DNA of 28,580 bases from Deltaproteobacteria bacterium (GTDB lineage Bacteria; JAMCPX01), in NCBI GenBank assembly GCA_023489065.1, contig JAMDCL010000035.1:1-28580 (forward strand). Direction: 5' to 3'. This document shows, piece after piece, positions 10,042 through 17,721 of this stretch. Each line of letters starts with the position of its first letter. Position 1 is the first letter of the stretch. The position numbers and the translations under genes are program-made. The notes below the pieces were generated by a model that had not been told where the DNA came from, searched no databases, and saw only the letters and a program-made list of their open reading frames with translations.

Positions 10042-10709
10042 TGGGAATACTATCCGTATCAATAATGCCTGTGGACTTCGGCAGGCTTGATGAAGAAATA
10101 AAAAAAATTGAACGTGCGGGCGTGGATTGGATCCATGCCGACATAATGGACGGATGCTTCGTGCCGAACATGACATTCGGACCTGATATACTCAGAGCGG
10201 TAAAAAGGACAACGAGCCTGCCCATCCATGCACACCTGATGATCAATAACCCCGACCGCATGCTCGGGGCGTTTGCAGACGCTGGTGCGGACTGGCTCTG
10301 TGTGCACGTTGAGTCGACTGTCCACATATCGCGCACGATCCAGCACATAAAGGAGCTGGACAGAAAGGCAGCGATCGCACTTAACCCTGCAACCCCGCTT
10401 GAAAGCATAGAGTACCTGCTCAATGACGTGGACATGGTCATCATAATGACGGTAAACCCCGGCTTTTCCGGGCAGAAGCTCATTCCGTCGGTAATACCCA
10501 AGATCAGCAGGCTGAGGGAAAAAATCGACGGTCTTAAACTGCCCGTGCTTATAGGCGTTGACGGAGGGGTACACCTCGATACCATCGTCGAGCTTGCGGC
10601 GGCAGGTGCGGACGTGTTTGTGTCGGGCTCCGAGATATTCTCGGGCAACAACCTTGAGAAAAATATAAAGCACCTCAAGGAGCAGATCGCGTCATTAAAT
10701 CGCAAATGA
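10041..10709 (+). CDS. rpe: Ribulose-phosphate 3-epimerase
   Basis: This 222-residue TIM-barrel enzyme converts ribulose-5-phosphate to xylulose-5-phosphate, the ketose donor for transketolase. Metal and catalytic residues are in place: His and Asp in WIHADIMDG, His in HAHLM, the MTVNPGFSGQ loop, and the second catalytic Asp in GVDGGV. The first strand reads SIMPVDF instead of the usual SILSADF, but the substrate-contacting first Ser is kept. Two adjacent ATGs exist; 10041 is preferred because AGGAGG at 10029-10034 lies 6 bases upstream of it but only 3 from 10038. The gene shares one base with the pgl stop. It is the last gene of the operon; I see no convincing intrinsic terminator in the 91 bases before the convergent gene. 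Confidence 0.95.
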   Translation: MGILSVSIMPVDFGRLDEEIKKIERAGVDWIHADIMDGCFVPNMTFGPDILRAVKRTTSLPIHAHLMINNPDRMLGAFADAGADWLCVHVESTVHISRTIQHIKELDRKAAIALNPATPLESIEYLLNDVDMVIIMTVNPGFSGQKLIPSVIPKISRLREKIDGLKLPVLIGVDGGVHLDTIVELAAAGADVFVSGSEIFSGNNLEKNIKHLKEQIASLNRK

Positions 10710-10800
10710 AATGTGAAATGAATTTAAAAACCGGCCGGGCAGAGTAAATGAACAATCATATCCATGCCATCTTTATATCTGAATTTCTTTTCTTGAAACT

Positions 10801-12081
10801 CTATTCTATATAGCGATGTCTCAAACCCATGATATCACGGTAGGTCACAATGCCCATGATTTTGTTATCGGCATCCGTTACAGGCAGTGCACGAAAATTG
10901 TACCGCGTGAAAAACTCTGATGCCTTCCTGAGAGTGCTGTTGTGAGCTAAAGAGATGACATTATTGATCATCACATCTTTAAGAAATGCATGCTCTTCCG
11001 CTATCAATAATTCCTTGATGTCCAGTACTCCGATAAGATGCCTTTCATTATCAAGGATATACAGATACATTACCACGTCCTTGCCCTTTGCCGCATAGCG
11101 GTATTGTTTCTGTACCTGTTCCACTGTTACATCCGGTGAAAAGGATATAAAATCCTGGGTCGAGAAATCAAGAATGTTTTCCTCGTGATGTTCAATAATC
11201 GTGCGGATCTTGCGCGCATTTTCCGGATTAAGGCGTTTAAGGATTGCATCGGCCTCCGAGACCGAGAGCACTGAAAGAACATCCGCAGCCTGGCCCGTTG
11301 TCATTTCATCTACAAGCAGGGCAACTTTCTCAATCTTTAGAGATTCTACAAGGTCACGCTGTGCATTTGGATCGATTTCTTCCAATGTGTCGGATGCTTG
11401 CTCCTGATCGAGCTTCTCAAAAATTTCTGCACGCTGATTCGGCTCCATCTCTTCCAGGATGTCCGCCAGATCCACAGGGTGCATATCGGCGAGTTTCTCT
11501 TTCAGGATGTTTAATTTGACATCGCCTTGAAAACGTCCAATCTTTTCCGGCAGCGGCTGGATGTATTTCCATGAAACCGTCTGGTCCTGAATGTTCTTTG
11601 CGAAATTGTAGAAAAAATTTGCCAATTTGGTCAGATGCATGCGTCGTAAAAGTCCATACCGGCTGAGATCTACATCCGTGACATAAAGCCTGCCGCTTCT
11701 CAACACCAATTTTACATCATAAACGACTTCCAGATCCCGGCCTTTCAAATCAATGGCTTTCTTATCAATGATATGATCTTTAAGCAAAACGGCATTATCG
11801 TCCGGTTCGCCTTTATAGGGCGAGATATCGTCAACTACGGTAATTTGTTTTTCTTTTGTGAGAATGGTCCCGATTTTCTCCCATGGAATTACGGCATTCA
11901 TACCAAAAGGCAGTGATATATAGAGATGCGTAACGTGTGGAAGTGTTCCGTTCTCTTTGATTATGAGATCTCTCAAGTTACCGATCTTTTTTTCGTTGAA
12001 CATTATTTTGGCGCCCAGAAGTTCACTCAAAAAAAATGCAGTTTCATTTTCATTTTTTGTTGAGGCTGCTGCATGGTTCAT
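10801..12081 (-). CDS. Soluble PRC-barrel / MgtE N-domain / CBS-pair protein
   Basis: This 426-residue protein has no membrane span. Residues about 14-90 look like a PRC-barrel, and a second PRC-like stretch follows near 112-148. Residues about 187-305 are the acidic helical MgtE N-domain (repeats such as PVDLADILEEMEP and VDEMTTGQAADVLSVL). Residues about 306-424 are a CBS pair (YILDNERHLIGVLDIKELL; LPVTDADNKIMGIVTYRDIM). In MgtE channels the N-domain and CBS pair sense cytosolic Mg2+ and gate the pore, but the MgtE transmembrane domain is absent here. The start overlaps the stop of a single-pass membrane peptide (ATGA), and an NRAMP-like carrier lies upstream in the same operon. I infer a cytosolic Mg2+ (or nucleotide) sensor acting on that carrier. 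Confidence 0.87.
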   Translation of the reverse strand: MNHAAASTKNENETAFFLSELLGAKIMFNEKKIGNLRDLIIKENGTLPHVTHLYISLPFGMNAVIPWEKIGTILTKEKQITVVDDISPYKGEPDDNAVLLKDHIIDKKAIDLKGRDLEVVYDVKLVLRSGRLYVTDVDLSRYGLLRRMHLTKLANFFYNFAKNIQDQTVSWKYIQPLPEKIGRFQGDVKLNILKEKLADMHPVDLADILEEMEPNQRAEIFEKLDQEQASDTLEEIDPNAQRDLVESLKIEKVALLVDEMTTGQAADVLSVLSVSEADAILKRLNPENARKIRTIIEHHEENILDFSTQDFISFSPDVTVEQVQKQYRYAAKGKDVVMYLYILDNERHLIGVLDIKELLIAEEHAFLKDVMINNVISLAHNSTLRKASEFFTRYNFRALPVTDADNKIMGIVTYRDIMGLRHRYIE

Positions 12082-12284
12082 GGCACGACCCCCGATCCCC
12101 CTTTTAGTGCCAGGGTGATAAATTTGAACAATAGAATCGCTATCATGAAAAATAAGTACAGACGCAGCATTATCAGGGAAAAGGATACCATATGGGTCAT
12201 TTTTATCTGTGGTCGTTTATACTTTTCGTTGATATCATGAACCGCTGCAAAAAACCCGCGGAATATGTTTAAAACTTTTCTCAT
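12078..12284 (-). CDS. Single-pass membrane peptide in the NRAMP operon
   Basis: This 68-residue protein belongs to no family I can name. A basic, amphipathic N-terminal part (about 1-31, with NEKYKRPQIKMTH) is followed by one hydrophobic span at roughly 33-59 and a short Gly-rich tail. It is likely real: GGAGG at 12291-12295 sits 6 bases before the ATG, it fills the gap between the carrier gene and the sensor gene, and its stop overlaps the next start by four bases (ATGA). By position I infer an accessory subunit that could tether the soluble MgtE-N/CBS protein to the carrier. Nothing in the sequence shows a catalytic role. Confidence 0.75.
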   Translation of the reverse strand: MRKVLNIFRGFFAAVHDINEKYKRPQIKMTHMVSFSLIMLRLYLFFMIAILLFKFITLALKGGSGVVP

Positions 12285-12305
12285 TTTATGCCTCCATACT
12301 ACCTT

Positions 12306-13574
12306 CTACTTTAACAAACCTGGAAATACAACTGTAAGACTATATCCGGTTGATATGACGATCAAAGCTGCAACAATAGATATGTTTATGATATTTTCAA
12401 GCCTGTTATTCTTGTATTTTCCCATGATCTCCTCGTTGTTTAATAAGATGATAAGGAAAACCAGTGTCGCGGGCAAAAGTACAGTGGCTGCTACCTGCAC
12501 GAACAGGGTAATCAATACCAGCGGTGCACCAGGCATCAAAGTTACCGTCCCTGCGAGCACCAGATCAAAGAAATAGTATGCGTAAAACCATTTTGCCTCT
12601 CTGACTTTATGATTCAATGAGTGCGCCCAGCCAAACACTTCGCCGAATGCCCATGAACTGGTAAGTGAAATGCATACCGCGCCTAACAGGCCCGCATCAA
12701 AAAGACCAATAGCTACAAACGTACCCACATATTTGTTGACCGGCATGAGTGCAATGGCGGCCTGTGCAGCACTTTGTATATCTTTCCCAAACAATACTTT
12801 GCCGGTAACAATAATGACAAAAATCGCCGCGATCACTGTCAGGATAGCGCCTGCCAGTGTATCTAATTTGCCCCAGAGTATGTCTTTCTCCTTCATTCCT
12901 TTATCAACAACGGTGCTTTGCTGAAAGAAAATCATCCATGGCGCTATGGTTGTACCGATGTTTGCCATTAGTAGAAAGAAAAGATTGTTAGTCAAACCGC
13001 CGGCCGGCATGTGTGGAATAAATCCGTGAAGCACCTCTTTTAATGGAGGTTGAAGAAAAAAGGCGGCCGGGACATAGATCATGTTTATAGCGCAAAACAA
13101 TAATGCTAGTTTCTCCCATGTCCAGTAATGTCCCTGAAGCACCATAAAGCCCATGATACCCCAGCAGATTAGAACAGTAACGACGGGCGATACTCCAAAG
13201 ATACTCAGTGCAGCAGTCATACCGATGAATTCAGTGATCATTGTCATCCAGTCGGTTAAAACCAGATCCAGAAGAGAAAACCATCCCCAGAATGATCCAA
13301 AAGAATAAAAGATTGCCTCCGCATGACCGCGTTTTGTAACGGCGCCTAGACGGACGGTCATTTCCTGCACGTAATATGCAACAGGTCCCAATAGGATCAT
13401 GAACCACAGCAGGCTGTAACCGGTTTGAGCTCCTGTAACGGCATAAGTAGTGATGCCGCCCGCGTCATTATCAGCCACCATCACTATGATACCCGGACCG
13501 GCAACCAAAGCAAAAATCTTTAAAAATTTTACAACCCTTCGTATATCATAGTAGGCTGTGGACATTATATCCAT
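12306..13574 (-). CDS. NRAMP (SLC11)-family transporter with altered metal site
   Basis: This 422-residue protein has about eleven hydrophobic segments. The first helix aligns clearly with NRAMP proteins (GPG....DAGG....GAQTGYSLLW) and so does helix 6 (GTTIAPWMIFFQQS). In classical Mn/Fe carriers the metal is held by Asp and Asn of DPGN in helix 1 and by Met in the MPH motif of helix 6. Here these read DAGG (37-40) and APW (211-213), so Asp37 stays but the Asn is Gly40 and the soft Met ligand is Ala211. Loss of the Met is expected to weaken transition-metal preference; NRAMP-related Mg2+ transporters are a known precedent. The linked MgtE-type sensor supports Mg2+. ATG 13574 was chosen over the in-frame 13565 because AAGGGA at 13583-13588 is 8 bases upstream. 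Confidence 0.9.
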   Translation of the reverse strand: MDIMSTAYYDIRRVVKFLKIFALVAGPGIIVMVADNDAGGITTYAVTGAQTGYSLLWFMILLGPVAYYVQEMTVRLGAVTKRGHAEAIFYSFGSFWGWFSLLDLVLTDWMTMITEFIGMTAALSIFGVSPVVTVLICWGIMGFMVLQGHYWTWEKLALLFCAINMIYVPAAFFLQPPLKEVLHGFIPHMPAGGLTNNLFFLLMANIGTTIAPWMIFFQQSTVVDKGMKEKDILWGKLDTLAGAILTVIAAIFVIIVTGKVLFGKDIQSAAQAAIALMPVNKYVGTFVAIGLFDAGLLGAVCISLTSSWAFGEVFGWAHSLNHKVREAKWFYAYYFFDLVLAGTVTLMPGAPLVLITLFVQVAATVLLPATLVFLIILLNNEEIMGKYKNNRLENIINISIVAALIVISTGYSLTVVFPGLLK

Positions 13575-13621
13575 TGATTTTATCCCTTACTTATAATTTT
13601 CGTTTCCAAAATTTTAACTCT

Positions 13622-13649
13622 CTTTTATATACTAAATCTGAATTGTCAA
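13622..13649 (-). promoter_or_regulatory. Probable promoter of the NRAMP operon
   Basis: Reading the minus strand, a perfect TTGACA lies at 13649-13644. It is followed after 16 bases by TAAAAG (13627-13622), inside a TATATAAAAG run that offers other -10 registers at shorter spacing. Transcription would begin near 13615, giving a leader of about 40 bases. That is too short for an M-box or yybP-ykoY type metal riboswitch. A small perfect 6-bp hairpin (13595-13613) lies in this leader. Confidence 0.4.
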
Positions 13650-13697
13650 GAGGTTTGTGGTTTATGATCTGATATGGTGCACGGGAGGTCTTAATAG

Positions 13698-13726
13698 TTG
13701 TAATCTACGTATTTGTGAGTTATACA
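13698..13726 (+). promoter_or_regulatory. Possible recG promoter
   Basis: TTGTAA (13698-13703) and TATACA (13721-13726) are separated by 17 bases and each match the sigma-70 consensus at four of six positions. A start near 13733 would lie after the in-frame GTG at 13715 and before ATG 13802, which fits the shorter RecG. It is divergent from the NRAMP operon promoter. The evidence is moderate only. Confidence 0.3.
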
Positions 13727-13801
13727 TATAACGATAAAATAAAAAAATGTTTTACTAACGGCTTCAAATCCGGCGGGAGATGTTTTTTTAATATATTTTA
13801 T

Positions 13802-15877
13802 ATGGCCGATGTATCTATTAGATATGTAAAAGGTGTTGGTCCCCAACGGGCAAACCTGTTTGAAAAAAAGGGTATAAGAGATCTCATGTCTTTATTGTAT
13901 TTTCTTCCCATAAGATATGAGGACAGGAGAGTAATCAAATCAATAGGTGATCTGCAGTATGGTAGAAAACAGGTCGTTGTTGGAGAGGTACATAAAATAG
14001 CTGTTAAGAACATCGGCCGTAGGAAAATCTTCGAGATGATTTTAAGAGATAGAACGGGTTATCTGTCACTCGTATGGTTTAATTTTGAATATCAACGCAT
14101 GGTAAAAAGATTCAGGCAGGGTCTAAAATTACTTAGTTATGGTGATGTAAGGTTTTATAACAACCTTGCTCAAATGATTCATCCTGATATTGAGGAGCTT
14201 GATCAAGAGGATGACAATAGTCTTAGTTTTAACAGGATTGTTCCGATATACTCGGTTGTAGAAGGATTCTCCCAGAGGGTAATGCGGGGAATTATGAGGA
14301 ACGCAATAGATAAATACGCACAGGAATTAATAGACCCGCTGCCGGTGCAGGTAAAAGAAAAATATATATTACCAGGCTTGCAGGAAGCCATATATAACCT
14401 GCATTTCCCCGGGAACGGGTTATCTATAGATGCGCTCAACAATAGAGGATCAATATTTCACAAAAGGGTTATATTTGATGAATTCTTTTTCTTTGAAATG
14501 GCTATAGCACTCAAAAAACAGTCAACAATGAAAAAGAACGGCATTATCTTTTCAGTGTCGAATGATGTTGTGAAGAGATTTGAGAAAAATCTTCCGTTCA
14601 CGCTTACCAAGGATCAGAGAACATGCGTTAATGAGATATTCAAAGATATGTCATCTGGCTATCCGATGAATAGACTGCTTCAGGGTGACGTTGGCAGCGG
14701 TAAGACTGTCGTAGCTCTTTATGCTGCTATGCTTGCAATAAGCAACGGTTATCAGATTGCATTTATGGCTCCGACAGAGATACTCGCGGAACAGCATTAC
14801 AAGACTATCGGCAATTTAACAAAAAATATGGGTATAAACATCGCCCTTCTTAAAGGTGATATATCAAATAACGAAAGAAAACAGCGTATTGACGAGCTTT
14901 CCAACGGCACATTGAATCTTGTAGTCGGCACACATGCACTGATCCAGCCGGATGTAAAATTCAAATCACTTGGATTGATCATTATAGACGAGCAGCACAG
15001 GTTTGGTGTAATGCAAAGGATGGAACTTAAAAAGAAGGGTAATAATCCACATACGCTTATTATGACAGCAACCCCAATCCCCAGGACACTAACAATGTCA
15101 GCTTATGGTGATCTCGACATCTCAATTATTAAGGAGCTGCCGCCCGAAAGAAAACATGTAAAAACCTATTTATTCTACAGAGATAGCCAGAGACAAGAGA
15201 TTTATACTATACTTAAAGATGAAATGAAAAAGGGTCATCAGATTTATGTGGTTTATCCTTTAATTGAAGAATCTGATGTCTTAGAATTAAGGGCGGCAAC
15301 AAAGATGTATGAGGAATTGAAATGTGTGTTTAACGAATACAAAGTTGAACTGCTTCACGGTAAAATAAAGGATGAAGAGAGAAACCTAATAATGAACAGA
15401 TTCAGAACAGGTGAATCCAATATGCTTGTAGCAACCACCGTTATCGAGGTTGGTATTGATGTACCCAATGCAACCGTTATGCTTATAGAACATGCAGAGA
15501 GGTTCGGATTATCTCAATTACACCAATTAAGAGGCAGGGTAGGCAGAGGCTCTGAGGAAGCTATTTGCATACTTTATGCTCATGGTTTTACAAAAGATTC
15601 TAAGAAAAGACTCAGCGCTATGGTAAAAACGCATGACGGATTTAAGATTGCAGAAATAGATCTGGAAATAAGGGGGCCCGGAGAGATGCTTGGAGTAAAA
15701 CAATCTGGGCTGCCTGATTTTAAAATTGCAAACATCGTATCCGATGTGGATATTTTAAAAATGGCTAAAGACGCTGCTTTTGATATAGTAAGCGGTGATA
15801 TGCATGTGGATAAGGAGGCTTTATATAAGCATCTTTATGATTCGTACAAAAAGAATGTCTCATTTATCGAGGTTTAG
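13802..15877 (+). CDS. recG: ATP-dependent DNA helicase RecG
   Basis: RecG remodels stalled replication forks and branched DNA. The predicted 691 residues match the family length. The N terminus (VSIRYVKGVGPQRANLFEKKG) begins like the RecG wedge/OB region and continues LPIRYEDRR. The helicase core shows Walker A GDVGSGKT near 294-301, DEQH near 395, TATPIPRTL, the TTVIEVGIDVPNA stretch and GRVGRG near 577, followed by the RecG-specific C-terminal TRG region (EIDLEIRGPGEMLGVKQSG). The frame is open back to GTG 13715, but the added 29 residues do not resemble the family and have no ribosome site. ATG 13802 also lacks a strong Shine-Dalgarno sequence. No operon link to mtaB is certain, since 91 bases separate them. 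Confidence 0.95.
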   Translation: MADVSIRYVKGVGPQRANLFEKKGIRDLMSLLYFLPIRYEDRRVIKSIGDLQYGRKQVVVGEVHKIAVKNIGRRKIFEMILRDRTGYLSLVWFNFEYQRMVKRFRQGLKLLSYGDVRFYNNLAQMIHPDIEELDQEDDNSLSFNRIVPIYSVVEGFSQRVMRGIMRNAIDKYAQELIDPLPVQVKEKYILPGLQEAIYNLHFPGNGLSIDALNNRGSIFHKRVIFDEFFFFEMAIALKKQSTMKKNGIIFSVSNDVVKRFEKNLPFTLTKDQRTCVNEIFKDMSSGYPMNRLLQGDVGSGKTVVALYAAMLAISNGYQIAFMAPTEILAEQHYKTIGNLTKNMGINIALLKGDISNNERKQRIDELSNGTLNLVVGTHALIQPDVKFKSLGLIIIDEQHRFGVMQRMELKKKGNNPHTLIMTATPIPRTLTMSAYGDLDISIIKELPPERKHVKTYLFYRDSQRQEIYTILKDEMKKGHQIYVVYPLIEESDVLELRAATKMYEELKCVFNEYKVELLHGKIKDEERNLIMNRFRTGESNMLVATTVIEVGIDVPNATVMLIEHAERFGLSQLHQLRGRVGRGSEEAICILYAHGFTKDSKKRLSAMVKTHDGFKIAEIDLEIRGPGEMLGVKQSGLPDFKIANIVSDVDILKMAKDAAFDIVSGDMHVDKEALYKHLYDSYKKNVSFIEV

Positions 15878-15968
15878 TTTTAACCAAAAAAATGTATTTG
15901 GAAAAAAAAGAAAGACTGTGCACGAACAGGCTTCCATGCTGTATTTTTTTGAGTAATGATTGGACTGT

Positions 15969-17207
15969 ATGAAAGTCGCTGTTTTAACACTCGGATGTAA
16001 AACGAATCAAGCTGAAAGCCTGACAATAGAACAGCATCTACGGAACTCGGGGCATGAGATTGTTAAGCTTTCAGACTCACCCGATCTCTGTATCATCAAT
16101 ACCTGCACGGTAACATCAAAGGCCGATCTGGAATCAAGACAATTGCTAAATAGGGCGATGAGAAACAAAGCAAAGGTTATCTTTACAGGGTGCTATGCAG
16201 AACTTAATCAGGATACATTAAGGTCATTTTATAATAGTATCGAGGTTGTTGGTAATTCCGGGAAAGATGATATTGTAAACAGAATCCCGGTAAATGAACG
16301 TTCAGATGGTGTAAAACCAATGATTACGAGGCATAGGCCTGCCGTTAAAATCCAGGATGGATGCAATTACAACTGTTCGTACTGCATAATACCGAGGGCG
16401 AGGGGCAGATCGAAAAGTATATCTGCCGGTGAAATTATAGAAAAAATAAATGAGTATGAGTCGCTTGGTTATAAAGAGGTCGTTTTAACAGGTATACATA
16501 TAGGGCATTACGGCATCGACCTCCTGCCCGGGAAAAACCTTTCATGGCTTATTAAGGAGATACTCGCGCATACACGTATATCAAGGGTAAGAATCAGCTC
16601 ACTCGAGATTAACGAGATAGATGGATTATTCATTGAGTTACTTAAAGAGAAGAGGATATGTCCGCATCTCCACATACCGCTTCAAAGCGGAGACAGCCGT
16701 ATACTAAGTTTTATGCGCAGGCCATATTCAATAAATGATTTCGTATTGGGCGTCGAAAAAATCTTATTAATTAAGCCCGATATGGCAATCGGCACAGATG
16801 TTATTGCAGGATTTCCCGGTGAAGGTGAAGATGAATTTGAGCATACGAGGCAACTGGTATCAGCAGTGCCGTTTGCGTATATCCATGTATTCCCATATTC
16901 TAAAAGACCGGGTACAAAGGCCAATGATATGCCAGGACAGGTTCATGACGGTATCAAGAAAAAAAGGGTAATAACTTTACGGGACATAGGTAGAGAAAAA
17001 AGGGCTGATTATATAAAAAGACATATAGGTAAAACCATCGAGGTTATCTTTGAGGAGAAGCGTGAGCAGGGCATTATCGGCACGTCGGACAATTATATAA
17101 AGGCATTTACAGGGAGCAGGTATGGTTTGGTTGATACGGGTATTATACGGGTCAGTGTCCGTGCTTATGAAGACGGCATGGCTATTGTGGACATACCGGG
17201 TTTCTGA
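15969..17207 (+). CDS. mtaB: tRNA t6A37 methylthiotransferase (MtaB type)
   Basis: This 412-residue radical SAM enzyme would add a methylthio group to N6-threonylcarbamoyladenosine at tRNA position 37. The UPF0004 domain supplies the three cysteines for the auxiliary [4Fe-4S] cluster: Cys10 (LGCKTNQAES), Cys46 (NTCTVTS) and Cys75 (TGCYAEL). The radical SAM motif is Cys132-x3-Cys136-x2-Cys139 in GCNYNCSYC. A TRAM-like domain occupies the last 60 or so residues. LGCKTNQ.E is typical of MtaB rather than MiaB (LGCQMN) or RimO. ATG 15969 was chosen because the protein then begins MKVAVLTLGCK like its relatives. A TTG at 15960 is in frame but adds only three residues. Confidence 0.91.
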   Translation: MKVAVLTLGCKTNQAESLTIEQHLRNSGHEIVKLSDSPDLCIINTCTVTSKADLESRQLLNRAMRNKAKVIFTGCYAELNQDTLRSFYNSIEVVGNSGKDDIVNRIPVNERSDGVKPMITRHRPAVKIQDGCNYNCSYCIIPRARGRSKSISAGEIIEKINEYESLGYKEVVLTGIHIGHYGIDLLPGKNLSWLIKEILAHTRISRVRISSLEINEIDGLFIELLKEKRICPHLHIPLQSGDSRILSFMRRPYSINDFVLGVEKILLIKPDMAIGTDVIAGFPGEGEDEFEHTRQLVSAVPFAYIHVFPYSKRPGTKANDMPGQVHDGIKKKRVITLRDIGREKRADYIKRHIGKTIEVIFEEKREQGIIGTSDNYIKAFTGSRYGLVDTGIIRVSVRAYEDGMAIVDIPGF

Positions 17208-17293
17208 TTGACCGTAACATGTTTGATATTGTCAAATTTTATTACAGTAATTTCTGGATAAATGGCGTTTTTTATGATTGAATAGAATTTATT

Positions 17294-17710
17294 ATGTTAT
17301 ACTCCGGCGTAATTGAAAAAAAAGAAAAAAAACTTATACAGCGAATGCAGGAGCTCGGCATTAATGAGTTTGATATCGTTGAAAAATTTATTCGCTCACA
17401 GGGGCATGGCGGGCAGCATTTAAACAAAACATCAACGTGCGTTTATCTTAAACATTTACCCACTTCTATAGAGGTAAAGATGCAGAGGGAGCGTTCTCAG
17501 TCATTAAACCGATTTCTCGCAAGAAGGCTGCTGGTTGATAAAATAGAAGAACAGATAAAAGGCAGGCAGAGCAAAATACAGCGGGAAATAGAAAAAATCA
17601 AAAGACAAAAGAGAAAACGTTCCAAACGTGCAAAGGAAAAACTTCTTGTTGAAAAGAGGCTGCACTCCATAAAAAAATTCATGCGTGAAAAAGTAACCGA
17701 TGAGGTATAA
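17294..17710 (+). CDS. Small class I release-factor homologue with GGQ (ribosome rescue)
   Basis: This 138-residue protein carries the peptidyl-tRNA hydrolysis motif GGQ at 39-41 within SQGHGGQHLNKTST, then the RF-1 domain sequence VYLKHLPTSIEVKMQRERSQSLNRFLAR. It has no stop-codon recognition domain. The C-terminal third is very basic and helical (KRQKRKRSKRAKEKL near 104-118), as in ArfB/ICT1-like factors, where such a tail enters the empty mRNA channel. I therefore infer release of peptides from stalled ribosomes. ATG 17294 gives an N terminus (EKKEKKL.QRMQELGI.E.DI.E.FIRS) of the expected kind. No strong ribosome site is visible. PncC follows 11 bases later. Confidence 0.88.
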   Translation: MLYSGVIEKKEKKLIQRMQELGINEFDIVEKFIRSQGHGGQHLNKTSTCVYLKHLPTSIEVKMQRERSQSLNRFLARRLLVDKIEEQIKGRQSKIQREIEKIKRQKRKRSKRAKEKLLVEKRLHSIKKFMREKVTDEV

Positions 17711-17721
17711 ATTTTAAAAGT

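Noticed and set aside
10710..10800. Terminator between rpe and the convergent sensor gene
   Set aside because: CCGGCCGG at 10731-10738 is self-complementary but has no loop, and the other stem near 10780 has a mismatch and no T run.
13575..13714. M-box or yybP-ykoY type metal riboswitch before the NRAMP operon
   Set aside because: The predicted leader is only about 40 bases and contains just a 6-bp AT hairpin; no conserved riboswitch elements were seen.
13715..13801. GTG start giving RecG 29 extra residues
   Set aside because: The extra residues do not resemble RecG N termini, there is no ribosome site, and a candidate promoter overlaps this stretch.
15878..15968. Terminator between recG and mtaB
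   Set aside because: The only stem before the T run is four base pairs with a long loop.
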